This document shows positions 6,992 through 13,877 of a stretch of 13,877 bases of DNA, in pieces; position 1 is the first letter of the stretch; the number at the start of each line of letters is the position of its first letter. The position numbers and the translations under genes were made by a program. A model generated the notes under the pieces. It saw nothing but the letters and a program-made list of their open reading frames with translations. It made no database searches and was not told the DNA's origin. This stretch comes from Methanomassiliicoccaceae archaeon (lineage in GTDB: Archaea; Thermoplasmatota; Thermoplasmata; Methanomassiliicoccales; Methanomethylophilaceae), in contig JAIRJQ010000086.1 in NCBI GenBank assembly GCA_031260545.1, positions 1 through 13,877 of the forward strand, in the 5' to 3' direction.

Positions 6992-9805
6992 TCATTTTAT
7001 TGTTTGATTTACGGTCATGTGCGCATATATCTCATCAATGTTAAGTATTTCCGTATCTATCGATATTTTTTGAGAAACATAATCAATGACGCACCTCACC
7101 GGCTTTCCGAGCGATGCGGCGGCGTGCGCATACACGCTCAGCTGTATCTTGTAGCGTTCCTCGTTCACCCTGTTCATATCCGTTTTGAAATCGTGCACTT
7201 CCACACGATCATCAAGAACGGCCATCATATCGATGCGTCCGCCTATTACGATATCGTTCACGGGCAAGGTGCAGTCGATCTCCGTGAATATTTTCGCATT
7301 TTTCAGATCATCATAAATTTTTTTGATATATTCCGTTTCCGGAGTGTTACCGGATGGTACCATACCAGACATTATGCGCTGAGCTTCCTTATGGATACGT
7401 ATCCCGAACTCGGCGCCCTTCCCGCCGCCGCTCTCTTCGTACTCACCCATAATATCATGCAGCGAGATCCTTTTCTTTCTGCGCTCATAATCCTTCACGG
7501 CCGGTCTTTCCGCCACGGCCGCGTCGGATCCCAGCTCTTTTTTCTTTATTGCCGGTACAACATCCATTATGTTGCTGTCAGATATGTCTTTGATGAACTG
7601 TGATTCCTGGCGGCTGTAACAGGTCATCGTGATGTACTGCTTCGCTCTGGACAATGCGACAAAGAACAATCTTCGTTCTTCGTCCCTGTCAAAATCATGC
7701 AGATTGTTTATTATATTCCATTTCCAGCATCCGAATATCTTATGATGGCCGTCTATCACAACATAATCGTCCTTCAGTCTCACACCGTACAGCGGATCGA
7801 AGGACAACAGTCCCTTTTCTTTCTGGGAGGACGGCATCTTTCTTCTCGTAAGCCCGCACAATATCACAATGGGGTACTCAAGCCCCTTTGATTTATGGAT
7901 CGTCTGTATCATCACCGACCGTCCGTCCAGCAAAGCATCGACGTTATACGAGGCCTTTCTTTTCATGTCCGATTCGATGATCCCGATAACATCCGATATC
8001 GTTAACATGCTGGAGTCGTGTGCAGAGGATATCGTTGATATGATCGATTGCGTGATATCGTTGTTCAGCCGGTGATATTCGAATATTGATGTCAAGATGT
8101 CATTGATGCGCCTCTTGTTCCTCAGTCTGTCACGATGTTCCTCAAGTTCTGCGGGCAGAGCGCGTTTTCCGTGCTTTGGAAAAACGTTACGAAGTTCGGC
8201 CAGACTGTATCCGGCATCCGTCAGTATCGTTACGGGACCGCGCAGATCGTCGCGGTTGTTCACATATCGCAGCCATGCCAATGCCAGTTTGCCTTCCCGG
8301 GTGTTCATTATTCTCATGTCCCCCTGAAGGTGCGCCGGTATGCCGTACTCGGACGCTGCCGCCTTAAGGCGGATGCACATGCCGTTCCCTCTGCATAATA
8401 CTGCGATGTCGCCGTAACCGGGCTGTCTTTCCGTCCGTTCTCCGTTCTTGTCGTATTCAATGATGCGGTATCTTTCGTCGCTGACGTATTCTTCTATCTT
8501 CTGCAAGATCATCGTCAGCTCGTCGTCTGCCGTTTCTGAACGAATTATCTCGGCACACGTTCTTTCCGTGTCGCGGACAGCGGTGAGTTTCGTGATCCTG
8601 CTGAGATATTTGTCTTTTATCTCTTCCGTTGAATCCGTCCTGCATGAAAGCGTCCGGAATGCGGTGTCGATGACAAGCTGGGAACTTCTGTAATTCTCGG
8701 TCAGCGAAAGCTCTTTCGGTTCCGTTATTCCGGGGATCAGTCTTTTCTCTTTTTTATTAAGGAACCTCTTCATATCGTTCATACGTTCTTCGAAATCAAT
8801 GATATTCTCAACGGATGCGTACCTGAATCCGTATATGCCCTGCTTCCAGTCGCCGACAACGCACAGGTTAGGTTCTCTGAGGATGAGCAGCGACATCATG
8901 AACTGCAACTCATTGGTGTCCTGGAACTCATCCACCATTACGTAACGGTATGACATGAGCTTACGGACATTTTTGTTCGAGTACAGTATTATGAAGGCGA
9001 ACAGCGCATTGAGACCGAATGTTAATCTATTATGCGAGATCGAACTTCGTATGAACTCATAATAGACGCCGTTGATGAACGACAGCAAAAGTTCTCTGGG
9101 ATCGTCCGCGGCCTTGATGATCATCTCCTCCGTTACCATCTCAGTTCTGTTATCCGGAGGCAGACGTTCCCATCCGTTGCGATATCCTTCGGAGACGGCA
9201 TCGATATTCTTCAGCAGTTCCGATATCATCTTGTCTCTGTTTCCGAACAGTACACCGGTATCGCGGCCGAACCATCCGCCGTCGTGCGTCGGCGCTATGC
9301 CGATCGACATGAGTCTCTGTATGACCTTATGCAGGTCCTCGGCGGACGTTCCGATGATGGCCGGTATATTCCCGTACATTCGTCCATATCTTCTTATGAA
9401 CTTTGTATACACGTTCCTGAAATATTCAATGTTTAACGTCTCGTTCTGAATAAGTCTTGCATTGCGCGTAAGTGTTTCTTTCGTTTTGAAGAATCTGCTT
9501 ACCGTTTCCGGCGATTCCATCACGGTGCGCATACAGAACGAGTCGAACGTCGATGAATGTATATTCTGATCGCTGTCGGGAGATGAGAGTGCCAGTTCAC
9601 TTTTTACACGACCTTCCATCTCCGCCGCGGCGTTGTTCGTGAACGTAAGCATAAGGACGTCCGACGGTGATACATCATTTCTGATGATGTTCAAGTATCG
9701 TTGCACTATCGTATGCGTCTTTCCCGTTCCCGGACCGGCGTCGACCACAACGATGCCGTCAAGCGTTGTTGCGATCCTGAGCTGATTCTCATTCAGGTTC
9801 GTCAT
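6992..9805 (-). CDS. addA: AddA-like UvrD-family helicase fused to a PD-(D/E)XK nuclease
   Basis: 937 residues from the ATG at 9805. The frame stays open to 9895, but 9805 is preferred: AGGAGG lies 8 nt before it and homology starts at NLNENQLRIATT. Superfamily 1A helicase motifs: Walker A AGPGTGKT (23-30), Ia MLTFTNNAAAEM (52-63), II VDEFQDTNE (291-299), III GDWKQGIYGFR (318-328), IV TENYRSS (369-375), V QTIHKSKGLEYPIV (634-647), VI FFVALSRAKQYI (714-725). The C-terminal third carries a RecB-type nuclease: GIRIHKEA (His805), Glu842, GGRIDMM (Asp859), HDFKTD (Asp872, Lys874), QLSVYAHAA (from 888). This matches bacterial AddA: motor plus nuclease for resecting double-strand breaks. Its start overlaps the end of the AddB-like gene by 17 nt, in the same order as bacterial addB-addA, so the two products probably form one complex. 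The symbol is by architecture; the archaeal protein may be named differently. Confidence 0.87.
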   Translation of the reverse strand: MTNLNENQLRIATTLDGIVVVDAGPGTGKTHTIVQRYLNIIRNDVSPSDVLMLTFTNNAAAEMEGRVKSELALSSPDSDQNIHSSTFDSFCMRTVMESPETVSRFFKTKETLTRNARLIQNETLNIEYFRNVYTKFIRRYGRMYGNIPAIIGTSAEDLHKVIQRLMSIGIAPTHDGGWFGRDTGVLFGNRDKMISELLKNIDAVSEGYRNGWERLPPDNRTEMVTEEMIIKAADDPRELLLSFINGVYYEFIRSSISHNRLTFGLNALFAFIILYSNKNVRKLMSYRYVMVDEFQDTNELQFMMSLLILREPNLCVVGDWKQGIYGFRYASVENIIDFEERMNDMKRFLNKKEKRLIPGITEPKELSLTENYRSSQLVIDTAFRTLSCRTDSTEEIKDKYLSRITKLTAVRDTERTCAEIIRSETADDELTMILQKIEEYVSDERYRIIEYDKNGERTERQPGYGDIAVLCRGNGMCIRLKAAASEYGIPAHLQGDMRIMNTREGKLALAWLRYVNNRDDLRGPVTILTDAGYSLAELRNVFPKHGKRALPAELEEHRDRLRNKRRINDILTSIFEYHRLNNDITQSIISTISSAHDSSMLTISDVIGIIESDMKRKASYNVDALLDGRSVMIQTIHKSKGLEYPIVILCGLTRRKMPSSQKEKGLLSFDPLYGVRLKDDYVVIDGHHKIFGCWKWNIINNLHDFDRDEERRLFFVALSRAKQYITMTCYSRQESQFIKDISDSNIMDVVPAIKKKELGSDAAVAERPAVKDYERRKKRISLHDIMGEYEESGGGKGAEFGIRIHKEAQRIMSGMVPSGNTPETEYIKKIYDDLKNAKIFTEIDCTLPVNDIVIGGRIDMMAVLDDRVEVHDFKTDMNRVNEERYKIQLSVYAHAAASLGKPVRCVIDYVSQKISIDTEILNIDEIYAHMTVNQTIK

Positions 9806-12464
9806 CAGAAGGGCCTCCTGTGCAGATCTGTTCGAATGCGCACCATTCGCAGCTTTTTCTCGGTTTGTACGGGAATCCGTCCGTCTGCTGTTCATTTGCT
9901 TTCGAATACAGCTTTTTTGTATAATCTTTAAATTTCCTCAGCGAATCGGAAGGTATCAATATCTTATTCTTTTCTTCGATGACGATATAACATCCGGTAA
10001 GGGCCTTCTTTGCATGTTCTATCATTTTCTTTATCTTCTCTTTGCCCTTCGAGCTCTTATCATCGTGCATTTTCATCAGATCATGAAAAAGTTCCTCATC
10101 ATTTCCCCAATGTTCAGCGTTCTCCGCGCCGGCATCCAGGAATGCTTTTGAAAGACCGTTCAGATCTGCGGCAAAGGAGTATCCTCTTATCGCGGAGACC
10201 GCATCTCTCAGGAGATCATTTTTTATTATATCCTCACGGCTCATTGCGATGATCGTTCTGGCGTTCCTCATAACATTAAAATCAGGGTCGTTCATGGTAT
10301 CGGTGTCATTATCGACCGCATAGAACTGGATGAACTCTTTTTTCCCTCCCGGTCCGAGAATGCCGTCCAGTATGGACAGGTAAACAAAAGGCTGCGGTTC
10401 GTAATAGTCCATCTTCTTCGTGACGTCCATTTTGTCGGCGATCTCTTTCGCCCCCAACGGTCTGCCTGTTTTGTAATCGACTATCATATTCCCGTGAACA
10501 AGATCGAACTTGCCGTGCAGAGGAGCATCAGGAGAATGATGGTCCTTTTCCGCATTCTCTGCTTTTTTTCTCGATCCGAACGCTTCTGAGAATCTGTTCT
10601 TCCTTTCATCATCGGCCACATCGATCAACGTGACCTTTATGTCAAGCCGGTCCAGGAATTCCGATATGTTGTCAACGGCCACCCTTATCTTCGAATTATC
10701 AAGCTCTGATTTCTCCGGGCATGAGATGCCGGCATAGACATTGGATATCATATCCACACATTGTTCTGTGTTGTCGCGGGCGATCTCCGGATAACAGAGG
10801 TAAAATTCAGCGAATTCGTGTATCAGATTTCCGAAGACCGTGTTCTCGCTGTCCGGCGAACCGACGAGTTCTCCGAACATGTATGCCATCGGGCATGCGA
10901 TGTATTGTTTGATCTTCGAGTTGGAAAATCCACGAAGGGCGCCGCATTTCACCTTAGGCCTTTTTTCCGTATCTTCGTAAATTTTCGGAGGGCACCACGC
11001 TCCCTTCACGATCGACGTTCTTACGATATCGCTGAACGTGTCCACTTTTTTCAGTGCGCCTGTATCGTCAATGTTCAAAGGATCGAAAAGGCTGCAGGGT
11101 CTTGCGGCCTTTCCGTCTTTCATGGTGTTTATGATGTATACACGTGAGGACCCCTGCTGCAGAAGCGCCTGGAATCTTGCCGCATCCTTTTCTTTCTCCG
11201 TCGAGGCGTCAACATAATCTTTTCCGATCGCGGTCCCCGACCATGCGTTATCTATGTTAAGATACATTATCAGCGGTCTGTCTATGAAGATCGAGTTCCG
11301 GCAATCCGCTAAAAGAACGCCGTTCTTCTCGCTGTCCGGGATCTGCGCATTATGTTTTATTCCGTCCATCGAGTTGATGAGATATGACGCATTGGCAACA
11401 CTGCCCTCATCTATCCTGCGGTCGCTGAGGCCGAGCCCGTCAAGGATCATTCTTACTGTTCCTTTGTAACCTTTACCGACCACTTTCTCGCATACTTCCG
11501 CAAAAGTGTGCTCTCTGATATTTTTCATAACATCGGAGAGCCCTTTCACTCTGTCTTTTGAGCTTACGGTATGTCTGCTCAAAAGATACTCATCATATCT
11601 GGGGTCCATCCATGCTCCGTACGATGAGAACAATTCGCGAACATCGCCTACCGTCAATATTTCAAAGGAGAGCGATCTTACAATGAAGTCCGTATAATCG
11701 CGCACGTCAATTATATCCCTGGCGCTAAGCACGTTCTTGAATCCTATCCCTTTCCTGTAAAGCGCGGAACGCACGGCATCCGCTATCGGTCCGGTCGAAT
11801 CCATGACGATGGCGGCATCTTCCGCATTCTCCGCGGAAATAAGATCAACGGCATGTTCCGCGACCTGACGGTCATTACCGACCGCGTAAACAGTTCCGAG
11901 ATCATACCGTTCATCAACGAAGATATCGATCTCATCGAATTCAGCAGGTATGAAATGTTTGTCCAGATCGCTGAACAGATCGAGGCCGATCACCGCCGTC
12001 CTCTTTTTTTCATATATGTCATATTCAACAGGATCGAAGGAGGACATGACCATTTCGTATGTCGGCAATTCTGCGAATGTGCGGAATATCTCCTTCGAAG
12101 GTCTGCCGAAGATGTGTTTTTCCACTTCTTTCGTATATTTTCGGATCATCCTTATATTCTCGATCTCCCCGTGCACAAAGCGTATATCATATCCGGTAAG
12201 GTCCGCGACCGTTTCCAGAAGTTTCACGTCATCCATTATCCCGGATGCCCCGGAATTCGCACAGATGCCGGATGCCATGAGCTTTTCGAGAACGGCATCC
12301 TCATGGTCCTTGGCGATCATCATCGGAGTCGACGCAAGCCTTCCGATCTTAGGCGTTATTATACGGTTGTTCAATGCGGTGACCAGTGCGGCATCGGCGG
12401 TTAAGACGATATCGTAACCTTTCGTCTCTTCGTATAACTCATCAATGGTCTTGGCGCGTCTCAC
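9789..12464 (-). CDS. addB: AddB-like Fe-S PD-(D/E)XK nuclease with degenerate helicase fold
   Basis: 891 residues. The C-terminal half is an iron-sulfur nuclease of the AddB/Cas4 kind: SNSKIKQYIACP with Cys524, then FGNLIHE (His549), GKFDLVHG (Asp654), VDYKTG (Asp663, Lys665), QPFVYL (Gln691), and finally CEWCAFEQIC with Cys872, Cys875 and Cys881. One Cys before the nuclease core and a C-x2-C-x5-C after it is the AddB arrangement for a 4Fe-4S cluster. No Walker A is visible in the N-terminal 500 residues, although segments such as YLNIDNAW (401-408) and SRVYIIN (440-446) look like worn UvrD-type helicase motifs. So it is probably the non-motor subunit, possibly with a DNA-scanning fold as in AddB and RecC. 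The GTG start is set by frame and by a TATA-like box 20 nt upstream; no Shine-Dalgarno site is seen. It lies directly before the AddA-like gene and overlaps it. Confidence 0.82.
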   Translation of the reverse strand: MRRAKTIDELYEETKGYDIVLTADAALVTALNNRIITPKIGRLASTPMMIAKDHEDAVLEKLMASGICANSGASGIMDDVKLLETVADLTGYDIRFVHGEIENIRMIRKYTKEVEKHIFGRPSKEIFRTFAELPTYEMVMSSFDPVEYDIYEKKRTAVIGLDLFSDLDKHFIPAEFDEIDIFVDERYDLGTVYAVGNDRQVAEHAVDLISAENAEDAAIVMDSTGPIADAVRSALYRKGIGFKNVLSARDIIDVRDYTDFIVRSLSFEILTVGDVRELFSSYGAWMDPRYDEYLLSRHTVSSKDRVKGLSDVMKNIREHTFAEVCEKVVGKGYKGTVRMILDGLGLSDRRIDEGSVANASYLINSMDGIKHNAQIPDSEKNGVLLADCRNSIFIDRPLIMYLNIDNAWSGTAIGKDYVDASTEKEKDAARFQALLQQGSSRVYIINTMKDGKAARPCSLFDPLNIDDTGALKKVDTFSDIVRTSIVKGAWCPPKIYEDTEKRPKVKCGALRGFSNSKIKQYIACPMAYMFGELVGSPDSENTVFGNLIHEFAEFYLCYPEIARDNTEQCVDMISNVYAGISCPEKSELDNSKIRVAVDNISEFLDRLDIKVTLIDVADDERKNRFSEAFGSRKKAENAEKDHHSPDAPLHGKFDLVHGNMIVDYKTGRPLGAKEIADKMDVTKKMDYYEPQPFVYLSILDGILGPGGKKEFIQFYAVDNDTDTMNDPDFNVMRNARTIIAMSREDIIKNDLLRDAVSAIRGYSFAADLNGLSKAFLDAGAENAEHWGNDEELFHDLMKMHDDKSSKGKEKIKKMIEHAKKALTGCYIVIEEKNKILIPSDSLRKFKDYTKKLYSKANEQQTDGFPYKPRKSCEWCAFEQICTGGPSDDEPE
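9814..9819 (-). promoter_or_regulatory. Shine-Dalgarno site AGGAGG deciding the helicase start
   Basis: A perfect AGGAGG inside the last codons of the AddB-like gene, 8 nt before the ATG at 9805. It excludes the longer reading from 9895, whose 30 extra residues are only the shadow of AddB codons. Confidence 0.85.
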
Positions 12465-12484
12465 GGAACATAATTCTGTTACTG

Positions 12485-12492
12485 ATATTAAA
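12485..12492 (-). promoter_or_regulatory. TATA-like box for the AddB-AddA unit
   Basis: Minus strand TTTAATAT ending 20 nt before the GTG start, inside the 58-nt gap after the thioesterase gene. It suggests the nuclease pair has its own leaderless transcript. Confidence 0.5.
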
Positions 12493-12522
12493 GAATGTCA
12501 CGGGGGTGGCCGAAAGTGGGAT

Positions 12523-12966
12523 TCATTGGAATTTTTTATCTTTCAGTTTAAAACCGACGAACGTTGCGGTGGCTATGTGCTTATCGTTGCAATACACTTT
12601 CACATCATACGTTGACACAGAATTCGTATCGCTGACCTTCGACGTCACCGCGATCAGTTCCTTTCCCTGTCCCGGTCTGTGATAAATGATGCTTCCGGAG
12701 AGAGCTATCTGAGGGATATCTCCCATGTTCGCGGCAAAACCGAATGCATTGTCCGCGATGGTGTATATCGCTCCGCCGTGCGCAAAACCCAGACTATTCA
12801 TTTTGCCGGCGAGAGGCATCCTCAGACGGACCTCGTCCGCACCTATGCTTACGATGGTGATATCATTGAACCTTGTGTACTGTGCTTCGTACATCCATAC
12901 CATTCTTTCAGAAAGTTTATCGCGCAACGATACGTCTATCGTATCACGTATCTCTTCGTAGTTCAT
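12523..12966 (-). CDS. PaaI-like hotdog-fold thioesterase
   Basis: 147 residues, normal length for the PaaI/YigI-like hotdog family, which hydrolyses acyl- or aryl-CoA thioesters in the cytoplasm as dimers or tetramers. The signature is near-perfect: LAGKMNSLGFAHGGAIYTIADNA starts at about residue 52, with Asn57, His63-Gly64-Gly65 and Asp72 at the positions used for catalysis in PaaI-type enzymes, followed by AFGFAAN on the central helix. The second half (SGSIIYHRPGQGKELIAV and later strands) completes the sheet. The natural thioester is unknown. It is the first gene of the minus-strand cluster, divergent from xseA across a 79-nt region. No Shine-Dalgarno site is seen, but an AAATTATA box lies 20 nt before the ATG. 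A functional link to the AddAB-like genes is not evident and may be mere adjacency. Confidence 0.88.
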   Translation of the reverse strand: MNYEEIRDTIDVSLRDKLSERMVWMYEAQYTRFNDITIVSIGADEVRLRMPLAGKMNSLGFAHGGAIYTIADNAFGFAANMGDIPQIALSGSIIYHRPGQGKELIAVTSKVSDTNSVSTYDVKVYCNDKHIATATFVGFKLKDKKFQ

Positions 12967-12986
12967 ACCGATGAATCACGGTGTGG

Positions 12987-12994
12987 TATAATTT
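12987..12994 (-). promoter_or_regulatory. TATA-like box for the thioesterase gene
   Basis: Minus strand AAATTATA, 20 nt before the ATG, preceded by an A-rich stretch. It shares the 79-nt divergent region 12967-13045 with the xseA box. Confidence 0.5.
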
Positions 12995-13015
12995 TTTTTC
13001 TTTCTTATTGATAGG

Positions 13016-13023
13016 ATAAAATA
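13016..13023 (+). promoter_or_regulatory. TATA-like box for xseA
   Basis: ATAAAATA, 22 nt before the ATG at 13046. No Shine-Dalgarno site lies in between, so the message is probably leaderless. Confidence 0.5.
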
Positions 13024-13045
13024 CAAAGATGCCGTATATTATGCG

Positions 13046-13877
13046 ATGTCCGCTGTAATTTCGGTATCGGAGTTCAATGAGAGGGCAAAAGCAGTATTGT
13101 CCTCCAGCACATCGCTGAATGATGTATGGGTATCAGGCGAGATATCGAATCTTACGAAACATACATCGGGACATTATTATTTCACTCTAAAGGACCAGAA
13201 AAGCGAGATCAGGTGCACATTGTTCAGAAGCGCCAGGAACTCTTTGCAGTTCGAACCTGCGGAAAGTATGAAAGTGGCGGCGTTCGGTTCCGCCGAGATA
13301 TATACGGCAAAAGGTTCGTTCCAGTTCAACGTCACGGCAATGAGACGTTCAGGGATAGGGGACATGTACCTCGCTTTAGAGGAACTGAAGAAGAAACTTA
13401 GAGCGGAGGGGCTGTTCGACGAGTCGAGAAAAAGAAAGATACCGAAATATCCGATCACCGTCGGCGTCGTTACGTCGCCGACGGGCGCGGTGATACATGA
13501 TATCATACGTGTGGCGGAAAAAAGGTTCCCGGTGAACATATTGCTCGCGCCGGTGCTCGTACAGGGGGAAGGAGCAGCAGCTTCGATATCGAACGGCATC
13601 AGACTGATGAATACTCAGGATGTCGATGTGATGATCGTCGGAAGAGGAGGAGGTTCCGCCGAGGACCTCTGGGCATTTAACGAAGAGGTGGTGGCAAGGG
13701 CGATAATCTCCTCAAGGATCCCGGTGATATCTGCAGTAGGCCACGAAACGGATTTCACCGTTGCGGACATGGTGGCCGATGTGCGTGCACCCACACCGTC
13801 CGCGGCCGCCGAGATGGCCCTTCCGGACATCCCGTCGGAACTGAGGAATCTGGACAACATAATGATAAGAGGGTCAA
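13046..13877 (+). CDS. xseA: Exonuclease VII large subunit XseA (3' end outside window)
   Basis: Partial gene; 277 residues are visible, against roughly 400-450 for a complete XseA. Exonuclease VII degrades single-stranded DNA from both ends in a metal-independent way, with XseA carrying the active site and several small XseB subunits bound to its coiled-coil region. The N-terminal OB-fold is clear: VWVSGEISNLT (27-37), SGHYYFTLKD (41-50), IRCTLFRS (55-62). The catalytic domain shows VVTSPTGAVIHDI (141-153), VGRGGGSAEDLWAFNEE (198-214) and VGHETDFTVAD (231-241) followed by VRAPTPSAAAE (246-256), matching the bacterial family almost residue for residue. The window ends near the start of the coiled coil. 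The ATG at 13046 is the only in-frame start before the OB-fold. xseB would be expected downstream, outside the window. Confidence 0.95.
   Translation, partial: MSAVISVSEFNERAKAVLSSSTSLNDVWVSGEISNLTKHTSGHYYFTLKDQKSEIRCTLFRSARNSLQFEPAESMKVAAFGSAEIYTAKGSFQFNVTAMRRSGIGDMYLALEELKKKLRAEGLFDESRKRKIPKYPITVGVVTSPTGAVIHDIIRVAEKRFPVNILLAPVLVQGEGAAASISNGIRLMNTQDVDVMIVGRGGGSAEDLWAFNEEVVARAIISSRIPVISAVGHETDFTVADMVADVRAPTPSAAAEMALPDIPSELRNLDNIMIRGS

Noticed and set aside
7004..7603. 199-residue plus-strand frame opposite the nuclease domain of the AddA-like gene.
   Set aside because: The opposing strand encodes the conserved GGRIDMM and HDFKTD motifs; the frame has no family resemblance or ribosome site.
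9806..9895. A 30-residue N-terminal extension of the AddA-like protein.
   Set aside because: It lies entirely within the AddB-like coding sequence, has no family similarity, and the ATG at 9805 has a perfect AGGAGG 8 nt upstream.
11853..12404. 183-residue plus-strand frame opposite the AddB-like gene.
   Set aside because: It is antisense to a gene with conserved motifs, has no recognisable domain, and is rich in His, Arg and Cys as expected of a shadow frame.

Overview
The window looks like a piece of an archaeal chromosome. Evidence: frequent AUA (Ile) and AGA/AGG (Arg) codons, TATA-like boxes at a fixed distance upstream of start codons that lack a Shine-Dalgarno site, a ubiquitin-like protein ending in Gly-Gly, and a large surface protein anchored by one C-terminal membrane segment after an Asp-rich linker. 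With the cobyric acid synthase genes and the bacterial-type nucleases, a methanogenic Thermoplasmata lineage (Methanomassiliicoccales-like) is my best guess. That placement is inference; no marker gene in the window proves it. Coding density is very high: no gap exceeds about 100 bases, and I see no tRNA, rRNA, CRISPR array or transposon.

Layout. (1) 1-1278, plus strand: the 3' end of a cobyric acid synthase gene (glutamine amidotransferase domain), overlapping by ATGA a second gene that encodes only the ATP-dependent synthetase half of the same family. (2) 1279-1470, minus: a 63-residue beta-grasp protein ending in SGG, of the ThiS/MoaD/SAMP type, stop-to-stop with the previous gene. (3) 1562-4361, plus: a two-gene unit of a 734-residue GLUG-type surface protein, whose first repeat is split by a cohesin-like insertion, and a DEDDh exonuclease 1 nt downstream. 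(4) 12966 down to 4355, minus: a PaaI-like hotdog thioesterase, an AddB-like Fe-S nuclease, an AddA-like helicase-nuclease whose start overlaps the addB end, and a CtpE-like P-type ATPase. (5) 13046 to the window end, plus: the N-terminal 277 residues of the exonuclease VII large subunit XseA, divergent from the thioesterase gene.

How the genes fit together. Four of the ten genes act on DNA ends or single strands: DnaQ-like exonuclease, AddB, AddA and XseA. AddA and AddB together would form a two-nuclease, one-motor end-resection complex of the bacterial AddAB type, notable in an archaeon, where HerA-NurA with Mre11-Rad50 is the usual resection machinery. The corrinoid genes serve cobamide side-chain amidation. 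The Gly-Gly protein is a candidate sulfur carrier or protein modifier.

Expression signals fall into two classes. Five genes have an AT-rich TATA-like box whose 3' edge is 20-22 nt from the start codon, which predicts leaderless mRNAs. Operon-internal genes and the surface-protein gene have clear Shine-Dalgarno sites instead. The best candidates for something new are the archaeal AddAB module, the stand-alone CobQ synthetase domain beside a CobQ glutaminase, the small Gly-Gly protein, the insertion in the surface protein, and the unusual M4 motif of the P-type ATPase.
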